DNA from: Ascarosepion bandense
Taxonomy: Eukaryota; Mollusca; Cephalopoda; Sepiida; Sepiidae
Assembly: GCA_037127315.1 (NCBI GenBank)
Contig: JBBBDQ010001278.1
Coordinates: 142,501 to 206,500 of the forward strand
Reading direction: 5' to 3'
DNA length: 64,000 nt
Below the pieces are notes generated by a model. The model saw only the letters and a list, made by a program, of their open reading frames with translations. It had not been told where the DNA came from and searched no databases. Positions 42,300-53,810 of this stretch are shown here, in pieces (positions within the stretch are counted from its first letter, which is position 1; every line of letters begins with the position of its first letter). The position numbers and the translations under genes are program-made.

Positions 42300-42925
42300 T
42301 CGAATTTTTGTGAGTGATTAATTACATTCCACCCTATATCCTCTTTGCGCCAGACAAAACTATGCAAGCCTCACGATATTTCCGTGAAAATATTCAGGCG
42401 AACTACATTGTTTAGTTCCACCATTTCTATTCGTCACTGCAATGCCACACCACGCCCATTGTAGCTAACGACCCTTATTTCATTCGTGAGATGTAAGTTC
42501 CACTCGTTCAGCTTCTTCCCACGTAGCTTTGTGGAACCGATTCCCAAGAGGATGCTTACTCAATCACGACAGTCTTAACATGTTGAAGTCTAAGATTAAC
42601 CGTTATGTTTTCCACTGTGCCTCTTTCTGTGTAACCATCTATCTCGAGTGGCTCTCGGGTTTGGTATAGGGTAAATATCATTGTGAAAATCATCTTTATC
42701 CTCATTATTTAGAAAGAGTATGTTATACTCATCTTTGGTGTTATTATCATATTTCGGCCGTTGTGTCCTCCGACCTTCATTGGTGATTTGTCGATCTGGA
42801 AAACATTTATGGTATTTTGAACGGGATCCTTTATTTGATCTACAGTGGCGGGTGGGGGTAGATAGATTGTTTTCATTCAGTCTTGGATCTTTTATTGTCT
42901 GGCTGTACATAACCTGAAAATGAGG
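42300..42925. other. Unassigned stretch
   Basis: It includes a 110-codon minus-strand frame (42596-42928) of polar, low-complexity character with no motif recognised. A near-complementary 65-codon plus frame overlaps it. Confidence 0.4.
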
Positions 42926-44160
42926 CATGGTGTAATGGTTAACAAGATTTTTCTAGCTAGTTTCATTGCAACTGAATACTGGGTACGTTCCTCACAGGGT
43001 GCTCAAAATCTTTTTACCTTGTGACACAGTCAATTGTCTCGAAAGATTAATAACGACTGAATAGTAAGTTCGACTCGCACTGGGCGCCCCATATTTTCGG
43101 ACTTGTATCAACATGTAACCTACGCTTGGCGTATCACTTGACCATTTCGATGTCGTGTAATGCTTAGTACGCTTGTCTTGCTAGTTTAATTACGGCTGAA
43201 TAGTTCGATTTTCATTGGGTGCCCGAGACTTTCGGCCTTTCCTACACTTGGTGCCCCCACCACAAGAATTTACTCGTGCAACCAGACTGGCAACAAGTTA
43301 GGTCAACCAAATGCAAGCGGCAAGTCTACACCGCTAGCTTCTGTTCTCGCACTTCCCGCCTGTGAAACTCCCTTCCATATACTTGCTTTCCTGACGGCTA
43401 CAATTTCCAGGAATTTAAATGCAATGTCAATACCTATCTATTATCCACTTGACTCCAGTTCTTTCTACTTCACCCTGTATATCTTGTTCTTTTTCTTTCT
43501 CTCTAACTTTGCAACTGTCTTCACTCCTGTGTTCCCATCCTTCTCTTGCCCTTTATCTGACACCCTCTGTAACTGATTAGTCTTTCTCTTCACTCCCCGT
43601 CTGACTAAACTTTTACTCTTATGTATCCCCCTGCACATCAGTGGCGGTACCGCCTTGCTTGGTGTTAAACGATTAAAAAGAAACAATTTAAGTGCGCTGA
43701 GTAAATTACCTGAACATATCGAATTCTTCTAGCGGCAAACAAACTCGTCTTGAAAGAGAAATTACAACTGAATAATGAGTTCCGACCTCACTGGGTGCCC
43801 CATAGGCTTTGTCCCCAGATTTAAACTCCTCTTTGTAAATCACCTGAGTACTTCGACGTGGCGTAATAGTTAGGAAGCTTGTTTCGCTAAATCAATTTTG
43901 ACTGAATATGGTACCCCGTACTTTCGGGCTTTTCCCCACTTCTAAGCTACGCTTAGGATGTCGCTTGAACTCTTCGTAGTCGAATATTGTTCAGCAAGCT
44001 TGTGTCGCTAGTTTAATTATGACAGAATTAGTTCCTCACTAGTGTTCCATTCTTTCTGCCTTGTGCCGCAACTACGCTGCACTTGACTCGCGAGGTGAGT
44101 ATGAAACTCACTAGGTGCCCCGTACTTTTAGTCTTGTGCTCACATCTAAGCTACGCTGAG
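42926..44160 (+). repeat. Degenerate tandem of tRNA-like units, interrupted by LINE-1
   Basis: At least five units follow the order GTGTAATGGTTA (A-box-like), GCTTGTC/TTCGCTAG, TTACGACTGAATAGT, GAGTTCGACTC-like (B-box-like), ACTGGGTGCCC, TTTCGG, and CTACGCTTAG. Units start near 42930, 43040, 43155, 43860 and 43980. Similarity to an Asp/Glu-type tRNA head is suggestive, but the acceptor stem and anticodon arm do not fold as a real tRNA. A further copy pair is at 49690-49890. Confidence 0.6.
43255..43680 (+). pseudogene. LINE-1 subfamily a 3' fragment
   Basis: The plus strand encodes a YNFQEFKCNVN-type end in a broken frame, then the 3' UTR with CTGCACATCAGTGGCGGTAC and GCCTTGCTTGGTGTTAAACG and an A-rich tail. 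It interrupts the tRNA-like array. Confidence 0.8.
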
Positions 44161-44340
44161 AAAGCTGACATATGTGACCTGGAAACAGGCAATGAGTAAC
44201 CAGTTCTATTTCCAAGCAAATCGTTCAACAACATTGCAACAAGAAAAGTCTCGGCTCGTTTTGGTATAAAAATATTTAATCCTATTAGACATTCGCGTCT
44301 TTTGTAATTAGTTGATTTACTTCCTCGTCATGTTGTGAGA

Positions 44341-44442
<102 letters not shown>

Positions 44443-44584
44443 AGAAAATGTCAATTTTTTTTCACCGATTTGACAGGGAAATCTGGTTGATCTGGTTATA
44501 TACTTTGACCTGAAATACGCTGTGATTTTTTTATATACAGTCTTTTGCAAATTAACTGAAAAAAAAAAAAAAGAAAAAGAATGT

Positions 44585-45270
44585 CCTGTTATTTGATTCA
44601 TAGCTAGAGAAAGAAGTTACGTATTATATTAATAAATAGTAATTAGTGGGGGATCACTTTGTTACTTCATAACTATATAAAACTGATCCCCCACTTTATG
44701 CCCAGTAGAAGAATTAATCATGTCTCCAACTATTATATTCAGTCAGTTAGGTGCCATACGTGATACACGCTTTGGACGATCATGTCTCGAAAGAGACATG
44801 ACTGACTGGGCAGAAGATTGTTCCGCAGTAGGTTGCCATTGCTTTCTGCGGTAGACTGGTTTCCAGCCAAGGCTCTAGAACCCAATCTGTCCTATTATTT
44901 GATTCATAGCTAGAGGGAGAAAAGATGTATTATATTACTAAGTAGTAATTAGTGGGGGATCACTTTGTTACTTCATAACAATATAAAACCGACCCCCCAC
45001 ATTATGCCCAATAGAAGAATTAATCATGTTTCCAGCTATTATATTCAGTCAGTCATTTAAGTGCCATACGTGATACACGCTTTGGGCGATCATGTCTCGA
45101 AAGAGACATGACTGATTGGACAGAAAATTATCCCGCAGTAGGTTGCCATTGCTTTCGGCGGTAGACTGGTTGCCAAACAAGTCTATAGACGGATTAATAC
45201 CTTTCCAAATGCAAGGAACTCAACTGGAATTCGAACTCGGCTTTCCGAGTTCTCCTTACGATCCGACATC
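44585..45270 (-). mobile_element. SINE-B composite tandem (period ~305 bp)
   Basis: ATTCAGTCAG recurs at 44737 and 45042. Each unit contains a SINE-B 3' half (GGTTGCCATTGCTTTC), then ATTCATAGCTAGAG, then the hairpin module AGTGGGGGATCAC/GATCCCCCACTTTATG. The last unit continues into the SINE-B head. It has the same organisation as 13940-14560. Confidence 0.75.
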
Positions 45271-45324
45271 CACTAGAGTTAGTACATAAATGACATCGAA
45301 TTGATTTATTCAAGTTATTAATGA

Positions 45325-45637
45325 TACTGGATGTACGTTGTGGTGCAGTGGATATCGGCTTGGAACGAGAAATCGGGAAGCCGAGTTCGAATTCCAGTTG
45401 AATTCCTTGCATTCACTTACGCGCAAATACCCATGGGAAAAGTATTAATCTGTATCTTCCCTCCAGTTATGGGTTAAATAACAGGACAGATTGGGTTCTA
45501 TAGCCTTGGCTGGCAACCAATCTACCGCAGAAAGCAATGGTAAGCTACTGTGTGATAAACAACTGCCCAGTTAGTCATGTCTTTTTCGAGACATGATCGC
45601 TCAAGTGTGTATCACACATGGCACTTAACTGACTGAT
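45325..45637 (+). mobile_element. SINE-B, plus strand, well preserved
   Basis: The A-box-like TGGTGCAGTGG (45341-45351) and B-box-like GAGTTCGAATTCC (45383-45395) lie about 32 bp apart, within the Pol III range. The body includes GGGTTCTATAGCCTTGG and a CCGCAGAAAGC hairpin arm. The end is CTTAACTGACTGA with no A-tail. Confidence 0.85.
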
Positions 45638-45639
45638 TA

Positions 45640-46380
45640 ATGATACTATGGTTGTGATCTATTTCTTTGTTGATGTTTTTGTAATATGGCGTATTGATAT
45701 AAATATTTTGCCGTCAGTTTTGACGGCATGGGCCCATTGTAATATAATAATCTGGCCCCACCCAAGAAGGCTGATGAAGCGTGGGTGTTTTCGGTCATTG
45801 AAAGCAGCGGATGTCATTTTGACTCTATTTCCGACAGAGCGGAAATAGCTCAGAGCAAACAGACAGGTGTCTCTGAGAATTTACGTAGGCGTCGTGTAGG
45901 CGTCGCGTGATCAAGGCAAAGTCGGAAGAAACGAGTTCCGGTTTTGGAAGATTAAAGACTGCGAAAAACACGGATTCGCCAGTAAAAGTCACAGTCGAAG
46001 CCAGTCTCCAGAAGTAGACAAGAAGAGAAGTCGAAGAAGAAGAAGCCAGTCAGTCTTGACAGTCAGAGACAGAGTCAGAGTCTCGGCAGAAGAGAGAAGT
46101 CGAAGAAACCACAGAGTCAGTCACAGTCAGCCTCGACAGAAGTCAGTCTCGGCAGAAGTCTCGAGAAGTCGAAGAAGAAGCTAGACGAGTAAGCAGAGAG
46201 GTTACACTCCCGTCGAACCCCCCGTCACCACGTCGAACCCCCCGTCACCACGTCGAACCCCCATTAGAAGCGCGCTCTCAATTCTCTGCCCTTGTGCCAC
46301 ACGGGCCATCGTTCACTAATAAAAATATCATAGATATATTTTTATATACACCCGTGTTTGTCTGTTTATTGGTATACAAC
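45640..46380 (+). other. Possible LTR or other retroelement terminus
   Basis: A GC-richer stretch has an ATTTCCGACAGAGCGGAAAT hairpin (about 45828) and purine-rich GTCGAAGAAG repeats (about 46025-46190). Two and a half 20-bp repeats of CGTCGAACCCCCCGTCACCA follow (46212-46262), then an AATAAA-like signal (46318) and an end ATTGGTATACAACA. No coding region or matching partner LTR is seen. Confidence 0.35.
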
Positions 46381-46544
46381 ACCATCAGGAATAAAAAAAA
46401 AACCTAGCATTTTTTGCACAGAAATGGCGTAGTTAGGATTTCCACTGATTAGAAGCCGGACACATTTTCAGTCCATATCAGATTGAGACAACGGTTCTCG
46501 TCCGATCACTGAAGTTAACAATCATTGAGCTACGTGCCTGACCG

Positions 46545-46670
46545 CTTGGGAATGCGGTAAGATAGATTACGAGAAATCGGAGAGCCGAGTTCGAATTCCA
46601 GTCGAATTTTTGCCTTGATTACGTGCAAATACCATTATGGAAAAACGTATGAATCCATTTCGTCTCCTCG

Positions 46671-46705
<35 letters not shown>

Positions 46706-46860
46706 ATCATGGGTTACATATCAGGTCAGGCTTGGTTCTACTTCATTGGCTGAAAACCAGTCGACTGTAAAAAGTAACAACAGCGGGAATTCTTCTGCTA
46801 AATCAGCCATGATTCGACAAGAGACATAATCCCCCAAGCGTGCATTACACATGACGCCCA
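46545..46860 (+). mobile_element. SINE-B, old copy with internal CA run
   Basis: GAGCCGAGTTCGAATTCCAG marks the B-box region. The body is diverged, carries (CA)n at 46673-46702, and ends near GCGTGCATTACACATGACGC. Confidence 0.65.
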
Positions 46861-46964
46861 TGAAAGAGAGCTTAACATGAACGAATAGTTGGAATCCGAA
46901 CGAAATCCTGCCACCCTCTCTTTTTCTTTTTCGCTTTCGCCTTCAAAATTTATACTGTTGAAAT

Positions 46965-47860
46965 TCTTCTTCTATGTGCCTTGACCCTTCAGGACGTAGG
47001 CGATCATGCTTCTCCACGTCTTCCTCTCCCTGGTGGCTCTTAGCACGCCTTCTCGTGTTACACCATACAACCCTGGTTCTGTCATCCACTAGCTCAAGCC
47101 CATAAATCTAGAATATAAATGTATAGAAACTAGCATGGCCACAAAATGAGGGATCAGTTTATATAATGATTATAATATAGATTTGATCCCCCACTTTACA
47201 TCCACATAATTTCTTATAAACAGTTGGCATATATCTTTTTCTTCTATGTGCCTTCTCCCTTCAGGACGTAGGCGATCATGGCTTTCCACGTCTCTCTATC
47301 CCTGGTGGCTCTGAGCACGCATTCTCCTGTTACACCATGCAACCCTCGTTCTGTCATCCACCTGATTAGGTCCTTCAAATATGTTATCCGTTGCTTTCCC
47401 TTGTCTTTTTCCCTCTATCTGGCCTGGTAGTATCAGGTTCTCCAAGCCGTCCTTCCTCATTGCATGTCCAAGAGTTCCAGCTGTCTCTTCCTGATGCTCA
47501 GTATTGATTTCCTTTTTGTTTCCATCATTTCTAAGACTTCATCATTGCTCACATGCTCGATCCATGGTATTCGCAGCATCCTTCTGTAGAACCACATTTC
47601 CGTTGCTTCAAGTTTTTCTTTCATCTTTGATGATATTGTCCAGCATTCCCTGCCATATTGAAGAACTGACATAGCAATCCAGTACTCTCTTCTTTGTTTC
47701 TAGCGAAACTGTCCTGTTTCTTAATACTTTACTCAACTTCTGGAATGCTTCCTTCGCCATGCCAATTCGCCTTCGGATCTCTGTGTCGCACTTTCCGTCT
47801 TCTGTTATAACACTTTCCAGGTATTTAAATTTTTGTACCTGCTTTATTCTAGTATGCAGA
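46965..47860 (-). pseudogene. LINE-2 composite: 3' end, hairpin module, RT C-terminus
   Basis: It has the same order as 10046-10955: a 3' end at 46965-47095, the module at 47095-47235 with GAGGGATCAG/GATCCCCCAC, then RT C-terminal coding (47860 to 47240). Segments are KQVQKFKYLESVITEDG, EIRRRIGMAKEAFQKLSKVL, QYGRECWTISS and MLRIPWIEHVSNDE. At least one frameshift lies near 47670. Confidence 0.8.
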
Positions 47861-47874
47861 ATTCCTAACATGAT

Positions 47875-48290
47875 GGCCGAGACGCGATACTCCCGACGCA
47901 GAGAGCACAGATTTAAGCCGTGTTAGAACACTTCAATCTCCTACGGGGCGCTACTTTGAAGCCAGGCTGAAGACGTAATGCGACATTTTCGATTCAAAGT
48001 GTATTAAATATATTTTTGCTTGCCGGAAACGAACGATTCCCTTTTTTGAGAGTGTTCATTTCGTTTTCTGTCCCCTTCCCCACCTCTTAGCTATTCTGTC
48101 TCGGATGTTGCTTCTCTTGAAACCTAAGTACATGTCATCCAGGGTGCGATGAAAAAATTGTCGTCTAAATTACTCAAACATGGAAATAACACTGACATCT
48201 CTCATCATGTAATAATTTTGCTTGTTAAGGCCATTTAATGCCTAAAAGGAGGGGTTTTGAGGTATTTTTTTAATATTCAGTTATTTTTTT
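47875..48290. other. Unassigned stretch
   Basis: A GC-richer block (47880-47990) is followed by AT-rich sequence. Nothing recognised. Confidence 0.4.
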
Positions 48291-48300
48291 TTTCTTTTTT

Positions 48301-48490
48301 AATCATATCACACCGAGCAAGGCGGTAACGCCACTGATGTGCAGGGGGCTACGTAAGAGTGAAAAGATTGGAAAAAAGAAAGCCGGAAACCACATCCTGA
48401 ACAGGGAACAAGGGATGAGCCTCTACACCTGTACAATAGACGTGGGTGGAGTGTGAACCGGGCGATAGTTTAGTCTATCTACTCCAAATG
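48301..48490 (-). mobile_element. SINE-A, full length, minus strand
   Basis: The copy runs from the tail AATCATATCACACCGAGC to the head TCTATCTACTCCAAATG, with A or T runs on both sides. Confidence 0.85.
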
Positions 48491-49230
48491 AAAAAAAAAA
48501 TTAAAAAAAATAAAAGTAGGGAGTGAGAAGGTTTATTTGCTCAGATTTTAATTTTTACTTTTTTATTTTTTATTTTAAAAAACTGAAGATGTCTTCTAGT
48601 TTTGTATTCAAAAATGTTTTGCTAGGAATAATTTTTTTCTTCGAAAATGTGTTATGGTATTTTTGTTTCTTCGAAAATGTGTTATGGCAATATTTTTTTC
48701 TCCAAAAATGTATTGTTGTTTATATTTTTCCTTAAAAAATGTATATTTTTCTCTAAATGGTTAGTTCCTTAGTTCCTCCGTCAGTGACGCCACTGAAGAG
48801 AGATAACACACTTACTCTCTACACAAGCTTTTCCTTCCCCTTTATCTTTTTATAAAGGCTACTCTCCTCAGCCTTTCTCTCACTTTTGCCAAACAGAAGG
48901 GTAGTAAAGGGTGAGAGAGTAGGAGAAGAGAGCTTATAGCATTACCGTAGCGGTAGCCGCTTAAGCTGGTGGTAGTAGCAATAATTGTATGTGTGTAGAT
49001 GTGTTTGTACTGTACAATATAGTAAAAAGAGGTAGGTTTGTTGTCGAATCTCACGACCTAATAACGAAATATCTGGCGTTTACACCCTTGCCCATTACTC
49101 AGTTGGTCTTTTCTGTTTACAATGGACACAGGAACCATGAGTTTTCAGTAATAAAAAAAAAACTTTTTCTCTTTCAAAATCTCTCACAAAATAGCGTACA
49201 ATATTTTGGTCATGGTCTGTGCATACGTCG
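48491..49230. other. Unassigned stretch with short TTCGAAAATGTGTTATGG repeats
   Basis: 48600-48760 repeats a TTTCTTCGAAAATGTGTTATGG-like motif about four times. 48845-48940 has a loose inverted repeat (CTACTCTCCTCAG with GTAGGAGAAGAGAG). No gene recognised. Confidence 0.4.
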
Positions 49231-49235
49231 CTTAA

Positions 49236-49660
49236 TACATGCACGGACGGATGGTTGACTTGTATATATGCAGGATGGATTCAGGTGGAAAAAACATCCT
49301 GGATCGACATAGTGACCCAACCTTCTTAGCAGTAGATTTTTCTATGGATTCAGTATAGTGGTTCCATTTGAGGTCTGAGGGCAGAGTAAGGCCGAGGAGG
49401 CGTAGTGTATTGCTCTCAGGGAGAATCGCTTGGTCCATGCTTATGGGAGGGAGGAGAGGTTGCCTGTAATGGTTTACAGACAACAGCTTGGTCTTAGACG
49501 AATTGAAGTTGACAAACCACTTCTTGCCCCAGTTCATCACAGAGTGTAGATCCCGTTCAAGGTCAGCAGCGAGATTATGTCTGTCCGCCACGACAGGTTT
49601 CTTAGTGGTGCGGGAGTATATTGTAGTGTCATCTGCGTAGATGCCTACTTGGGACTATAT
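49236..49660 (-). pseudogene. LINE-1 middle RT fragment
   Basis: The minus strand encodes, from 49591, ADRHNLAADLERDLHSV, NWGKKWFVNFNSSKTKLLS, DQAILPESNTLRLLGLTL and LKWNHYTESIEKS, then SILHIYKSTIRPCMY. Upstream (49592-49660) is the IYADDTTIYS-type active site in a different frame. It is truncated at both ends; the 3' part is missing rather than the 5' part alone, so it is not a simple 5'-truncated insertion. Confidence 0.8.
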
Positions 49661-49679
49661 ATACCGAGAATAGAGCACT

Positions 49680-49900
49680 TCGACGAGGTGTAATGGTCAA
49701 CGCGTTTGTTTCGATAGATAAATTATGACTGAATAGTGAGTGAGTTCCTCACTGGGTATTGCACACTTTCGGTTTTGGCCGAATCTAGGCTGAGAAAATT
49801 ATTTATTCTGGTGCTATATCGATGCTTAGAAACGCATTTGAGCACCTTGATTACGAATAATTAGTTAGTTCGATCCTAACAGAGAGCCCTATACATTATG
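49680..49900 (+). repeat. tRNA-like repeat units, degenerate pair
   Basis: GAGGTGTAATGGTCAACGCG, ATTATGACTGAATAGTGAGT and CACTGGGT follow the pattern at 42926-44160. A more decayed unit follows to about 49890 (TTAGTTCGATCCTAAC). Confidence 0.55.
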
Positions 49901-50199
49901 TATCCGGTGGCACATCGCAGCTAAGTTTAGAAAATCAGCTTTCAACGAAAGTTCGGGAAAAAGAGACTGTTACCTAATTTTCAATCTCGGCATTTTATAT
50001 GGTGATGTAATTTTTGAAGTCTAATTTGTCATGAGTGTCGTGACTTTTAAACATTTATAAACAATAGTGCCTTATTTGGCACTTTTTTCTGCGTAGCCAG
50101 TTTAACCAATTCAAATGTCAGTGAGCAAATGACATGATTGGCGGGTATCATTAGAATATCGCCCTTCGTTCTTTCTTTTACTTTTCTTGCTTTTTTTTT

Positions 50200-50370
50200 A
50201 ATTGTATCACCCCGAGGAAGGCGGTAACGCCACTGATGTGCAGGGGGCTACATAATAGTGAAAAGATTGGAAAAGAGAAAGCCGGAAACCACATCCTAAA
50301 CAGGGAACAATGGATGAGCCACTTAACCTGTTCAATAGACATGGGTGGAGTGTGAACCGGGCGATAGATA
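50200..50370 (-). mobile_element. SINE-A, minus strand, head truncated
   Basis: The full LINE-like tail and body are present. The copy ends at GAACCGGGCGATAGATA, short of the GTAGATAG head. Confidence 0.85.
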
Positions 50371-50404
50371 GCGCTTCAGTATAAATCATTTATCAGTCTG
50401 GCGC

Positions 50405-50690
50405 ATGCGTCAGTCAGTTATGTGCCATACGTGAAACACGCTTGGGCGATCATGTCTCGAAAGACTGACTGAGCAGAAGGTTATCCCGCAGTAGGTTGCC
50501 ATTGCTTTCTGCGGTTGACTGGTTGCCGACCAAGGCTATAGAACCCAATCTGTCCTATTATTTAACCCATAACTGGAAGGAAGAGACGGATTAATACCTT
50601 TCCCAGGGGTATTTGCGCGTAAGTGAATGCAATGAATTCAACTGGAATTCGAACTCGTCTCCCCGATTTCAAGTAAGATATCCAATGTTG
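50405..50690 (-). mobile_element. SINE-B, minus strand, head truncated
   Basis: The copy runs from CAGTCAGTTATGTGCCATAC to CTCCCCGATTTC, lacking the A-box end. Confidence 0.8.
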
Positions 50691-50770
50691 ACAGTGTAGC
50701 GTTTTATAAAATATTTTTTCGCTGCTTTCAAAAATGACACATGTTTTAATTCTTTCTTATTATGATGACG

Positions 50771-50806
<36 letters not shown>

Positions 50807-50963
50807 TAACAGAAAAAAATGTTTAAATTAAAGACAAGAACAGAACCAGTGATAGTAGGAGCACTTGGAATGATAAAAAATGGAACAAAACAACACATAG
50901 AAAGAATCCCTGGAAACTCCAGCTAATGTTAGATGATATTTTCCATTGATCATTTTTATATAA

Positions 50964-51003
<40 letters not shown>
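50771..51003. repeat. Two (TAA)n microsatellites
   Basis: ATAATAATA runs lie at about 50771-50805 and 50967-51003. Between them are about 160 bp of unassigned sequence. Confidence 0.9.
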
Positions 51004-51006
<3 letters not shown>

Positions 51007-51039
51007 TATCACACATATTTTCTTCTTTTTCTTCTCCTT

Positions 51040-51420
51040 CTTCTTCTTCTATGTACCTTGTCTTTTCAAAACGTAGGCGATCATGGCTTTCCACGTCTCC
51101 CTATCCCTGGTGGCTCTTAGCACGCCTTCTCCTGTAACACCACGCAATCCCCGTCCTGTCATCCACTTGCTCAAGCCCATAAATCTAGAATATAAATGTA
51201 TAGAAACTAGCATGGACACAAAATGAGGGATCAGTTTATATATTGATTATCATATAGAAATGATCCCCCACTATATATGCACATTACATTATAATTTCTT
51301 ATAAACAGTTGGCATACATTTTCTTCTATGTGCCCTATCCCTTCAATACGTAGGCGATCATGGCTTTCCACGTCTCCCTATCCCTGGTGGCTCTTAGCAC
51401 GCCTTCTCCTGTTACACCGT
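51040..51420 (-). pseudogene. LINE-2 composite: two 3' ends around a hairpin module
   Basis: 3' ends at 51045-51175 and 51325-51420 flank the module at 51175-51320 (GAGGGATCAG, ATGATCCCCCAC, CTTATAAACAGTTGGCATA). No RT part is attached, so the composite itself may be a mobile unit. Confidence 0.75.
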
Positions 51421-51785
51421 AGAAGTCCTTATACCGAAATATTTACCTAATTTATTGAATGACCCTCGTAGTTTTGGGTTATTCATCCCACCCCCCGATC
51501 ATCTTCACATCATTATATTTCTATATATATATATATTATAGAAAATTATTGTACATAAATAAATTTTTACCTCAAAGTTTTTTTTTCAATCTGCAAAAAA
51601 ATAAAAAATCAATCCCTTTGAAAAAGAAGTAAAGGAAAAAAAATTAAAAATTAAGCTTCTATCTGTATTAGAAGTCTTTATACCGAAAAATTCACTTTAT
51701 TTATTGAATGATCTTCGTATAATACGCTGCCGTAGCATGTGTGGTAAAAAAAAGAACAAGTTACGTGGTAATAACAAATAGGCCT
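51421..51785. other. Short direct repeat pair, otherwise unassigned
   Basis: AGAAGTCCTTATACCGAAA at 51421 and AGAAGTCTTTATACCGAAA at about 51669 begin two related 50-bp stretches, 248 bp apart, each ending in TTATTGAATGA-C/T-CTCGTA-like sequence. Confidence 0.5.
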
Positions 51786-51789
51786 TTAA

Positions 51790-52862
51790 TATACTCTATC
51801 CTGGGTCCTACGCTCATTCTGATCTACATTAATGATCTCCCTGATACCATAAGATCCCAAGTAGGTATATACGCCGATGATACCACAGTTTATTCTCGCC
51901 TCAATCAAAAATCTGGTGTGGGCGACAAAGCTAACCTTGCAGCCGAGCTTGGAAAGGACCTCCAATCCGTAGTGGACTGGGGTAAGAAATGGTTCGTAAA
52001 TTTTAATGCTTCTAAAACGAAGCTACTATCAATTAATCAATATAGACAATCGCATCTACCTCCTATTAGCATGGACCAGGCTTGCCTCCCAGAGAGTAAA
52101 ACACTACGCCTCCTGGTCTCACACTTTCAGCGGACCTCAAGTGGAATGACTATATCGAATCCATTACTAAATCTACTGCTATGAAAGTCGGTTCTCTGTG
52201 CAGGGCCTGGAGGTTTTTTCCGTCTGAATCTATCCTGCACATTTATAAATCTACCATCCGCCCGTGCATTGAATACTGTTGCCATATTTGGTCGGGTGTC
52301 CCTGCTTTTCTCCTTGGGCTTCTCGACAAGGTACAGCGGAGGGTCTGTAATGTGATCGATACCGACTTAGCAGACCGCCTGCAGTCTCTTTCTCACCGGC
52401 GCGACGTGGCTTCGCTGTGTCTCTTCTATAAATACTTCCATGGCTTCTGCTCCGATGAAATTAGATCACTGGTGCGCCCTAGGTTCGAATTTGCACGAGA
52501 TACTAGATTAGCAACTAGATCCCACCCTTTTACAGTGAAACCGATAAAGTGCAACCGCAACTTCTACTCCAACAGTTTCTTTTCTCGTACTTCCCGACTG
52601 TGGAATTCCCTTCTACAAGACAGCTTCCTCGACGGCTACAATCTCCAGGAGTTTAAATGTAAGCTCAATAAACACCTCCTCACAAACTAACTAGCTTCCA
52701 TTCTTTCAAACACTCTTCCCACCCACCCAACTATGTATCACCCCCCTTCTGATATTTCCTATATCTAACCACTCTTTCTATTTACCTTCCCCTATGTAGC
52801 CCCAAGCGCAATAGTGGCAGTGGAATGCCTTGCTTGGGATGAAATGTTTAAAAAAAATAACA
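51790..52862 (+). pseudogene. LINE-1 subfamily b, best-preserved RT to 3' end
   Basis: The frame opens at the conserved SILGPTLILIYINDLPD segment and reaches the catalytic YADD at 51870-51881. It continues through VVDWGKKWFVNFNASKTKLL to about 52120, where a small deletion shifts the frame. From 52181 a second open part (169 residues) covers SILHIYKSTIRPCIEYCCHI, VCNVIDTDLADRLQSLSHRR, FHGFCSDEIRSL and SRTSRLWNSL, and ends with a stop at 52688. A 3' UTR with GGCAGTGGAATGCCTTGCTT and an A-rich tail follows. Endonuclease and 5' RT are missing. The role in the family is target-primed reverse transcription; this copy is dead. Confidence 0.88.
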
Positions 52863-53095
52863 AAAACAAGTACAACACATTCAGAATATTTAAGTACGTC
52901 CCAAAACAAGATGAATGTCCATGTTGTCTAAATAGACGAGGATGTTTTAGCAAGAATATCAAAGAAATGACATACCGTCAGGTCAGCAATGCCCCTTCTG
53001 GATATCATTACTAAGGCAAAGAAGAGTACTGACCCTCAGGTAAAAAAAGGAAAGTCAACTATTGTCTCCCTACAAGTCATCATTCGTTTATTAAC

Positions 53096-53810
53096 TACGA
53101 GCAGTATAGCCCGGCATTGCTCGGGTGCAATGAAAGCTTTAAAACTAATCCACTAATCCTGGAGCTCACACTCTTTGGACGTTGGCACGAAAGACTAAAA
53201 AGCAATAGATGTTTCCAATTAAAGCGAAACCGTAGACTGAAAGAATAATGAATGGATGTAAGTCAAATTTTCATTTCCTGGTATCGATATCAAATAAGAT
53301 TTTTAGTCGTAAACTTAGTTTTGAAGGCTAAATAAGTCCTCTGAGTAAATGGTATCATGGCTGAGACTAAGAACTACAATTATATCTACTTAGAGCCAAA
53401 CCCGAAGCAAAAACTAAAATAAAAGGGCTGAAAAAATACAGACATACAGGCAAATAAACAGACATAAACAGAAACATCTTGCCGTTTATATATATATTAT
53501 CGATTTTCTGCACTATTGTAAGAACTGCAACCTTGAAACTTCTGAATAACATTTCTTATGTCTTTGTCTATGGGTGTATCAAATTTGATTAAAATCAGAC
53601 CACTCCTTCTATAACCCGATTTTTTCGATTATCGATTTTCAATATTTATGGGGGGTACCTCGACACAAAACCTAGGTAAGAATACTCACAGACGCTTAGG
53701 GTACAATTGTGTAAATTTTCAAGAAAATCGGTTCAGCCGTTTCGGAGTCTATAGGTAATGGGAACACACACACACGCACACACAAAGTTCCATTTATAAA
53801 TAAGTTTAGA
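53096..53810 (+). mobile_element. Repeat R5, plus strand, copy 5
   Basis: It runs from GAGCAGTATAGCCCGGCATT to TTTATAAATAAGTTTAGA. The internal TA run is short (about 12 bp near 53488). Confidence 0.8.

Noticed and set aside
42596..42928. 110-residue minus-strand gene
   Set aside because: No recognisable domain. A similar-length frame on the opposite strand overlaps it, and repeats surround it.
45383..45395. Intact tRNA gene from the SINE-B head
   Set aside because: A and B boxes are present but there is no acceptor-stem pairing or proper anticodon arm. It is a SINE promoter.
45771..45800. CTGATGA with downstream GAAAGC as another hammerhead
   Set aside because: The bases between the two blocks do not form a stem II, and no stem III or cleavage triplet fits.
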